A DNA stretch of 64,000 nucleotides from Flavobacterium xanthum (lineage in GTDB: Bacteria > Bacteroidota > Bacteroidia > Flavobacteriales > Flavobacteriaceae), in NCBI RefSeq assembly GCF_900142695.1, contig NZ_FRBU01000016.1, forward strand, positions 1 to 64,000, given 5' to 3'. Below the pieces are notes generated by a model, which did not search any database, was not told the DNA's origin, and was given only the letters and a program-made list of their open reading frames with translations. Below are positions 63,560 through 64,000 of the stretch, one piece after another; within the stretch, counting starts at the first letter, position 1; each line of letters begins with the position of its first letter. A program made the position numbers and the translations under genes.

Positions 63560-63625
63560 TTTGTCACGCTGGAAGCGTCTCAACATTTGAGAGCAACTCA
63601 AACGAGACGCTTCCAGCGTGACAAA
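63560..63625. repeat. Perfect REP palindrome pair after trpS
   Basis: TTTGTCACGCTGGAAGCGTC plus TC (63560-63581) and its exact complement ending in GCTTCCAGCGTGACAAA (63604-63625) form 22-bp arms around 22 nt. The arm is the same as the closing end of the units at 42011-43740. A third, decayed copy (AGTCATGCTAGAAGTGTCTC) lies at about 63681-63700. It may double as the trpS/dprA terminator. Confidence 0.88.
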
Positions 63626-63722
63626 CTAAATAGAAAGTGTTTGTGCTCAATTTATTACTAAAAAATTTATTTTTACTATTAGTCATGCTAGAAGTGTCTC
63701 ATTGTTTGGTTTTTTGTAAACG

Positions 63723-64000
63723 CTATATCGCCTCAAACAATTTTCCCGGCAACGGTCGTATCACACCTTTCAATTCCATATTTAACAGCATTCCTGAGAT
63801 TTTATAAATAGGAAAATCACAGCGCAACGCAATAATATCCATCAATTCTTTTCCTGTTTTAAGGAGATAATCGTATACTTTTTGTTCGTCTTCTTCTAAA
63901 GTAACAAACAGCTGTTTCTGCACTGGTTTTGCGTCTTTTTGTATATCCCAATTTAAGATATATACTAAATCAGCGGCACTGGTTAGCACATTCGCTTTTT
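63723..64000 (-). CDS. dprA: DNA-processing protein DprA, C-terminal part (window edge)
   Basis: The frame runs out through the right edge (preceding codons read KANVL). The visible 92 residues comprise the end of the Rossmann-like core (LTSAADLVYILNWD) and the winged-helix DML1-like domain (LFVTLEEDEQKVYDYLLKTG to GVIRPLPGKLFEA). DprA loads RecA on incoming single-stranded DNA during natural transformation. The rest lies outside the window. Confidence 0.85.
   Translation of the reverse strand, partial: KANVLTSAADLVYILNWDIQKDAKPVQKQLFVTLEEDEQKVYDYLLKTGKELMDIIALRCDFPIYKISGMLLNMELKGVIRPLPGKLFEAI

Overview
The window (64 kb, AT-rich) comes from a Flavobacterium-like member of the Bacteroidota. 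The evidence is the TAnnTTTG/TTG promoter type seen before many genes, the gliding lipoprotein gene gldH, SusC/FecA-type TonB receptors with Bacteroidota-style signal peptides, an ECF sigma factor paired with a fused anti-sigma/barrel protein, and flavobacterial interspersed repeats. I found no rRNA, tRNA, CRISPR array or prophage. The only mobile-element gene is the 3' end of an IS30-type transposase at the left edge.

0-12 kb is a metal-homeostasis block. A FecA-like TonB receptor is followed by a tiny FeoB-associated Cys-rich peptide and a secreted protein of unknown function. Then come a ZIP transporter and its DtxR/MntR-type regulator, a Fur/Zur-type regulator, a divergent MerC-CobW operon and a second TonB receptor. 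Palindromes in the promoters suggest two overlapping regulons: TTTTAGA-n4-TCTAAAA-type boxes (DtxR-like) and TGCAACA-type boxes (Zur-like). FAS1, lycopene cyclase and bacilliredoxin genes follow.

12-27 kb holds phosphatidylserine decarboxylase, unknown and lipoprotein genes, a 141-bp tandem repeat, the tRNA hydroxylase trhO, the ricT-gldH-PBP1A cluster, a 3-oxoacid CoA-transferase operon interrupted by a four-helix-bundle gene, a fused SpmA/SpmB-like membrane protein, a 3'-5' exonuclease and Ogt.

27-41 kb is a heme biosynthesis island. On the minus strand lie hemA, hemC, hemD, hemE, a GNAT gene, hemF and hemB, followed by DinB and cytochrome c genes. A divergent PchR/AraC-type regulator leads hemH, a MATE transporter and hemJ on the plus strand. 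This covers the C5/protoporphyrin route except hemL. A 139-bp inverted-repeat element straddles the hemD-hemE junction and supplies coding sequence to both genes. An NtrY-like kinase and an enoyl-CoA hydratase follow hemJ.

42-44 kb is a gene-poor array of ten REPIN-like units of about 75 bp, with a GIY-YIG gene inside it. 44-64 kb is mostly housekeeping: an HD hydrolase, acyl-ACP desaturase, two PlsC-type acyltransferases, rnpA, CtpA-type protease, an OmpA-like protein, ElaA, DUF4837, MltD with four LysM domains, pgk, holB, DoxX, thioesterase, recA, two similar small lipoproteins, an ECF sigma/anti-sigma pair, trpS, and the 3' end of dprA at the right edge.
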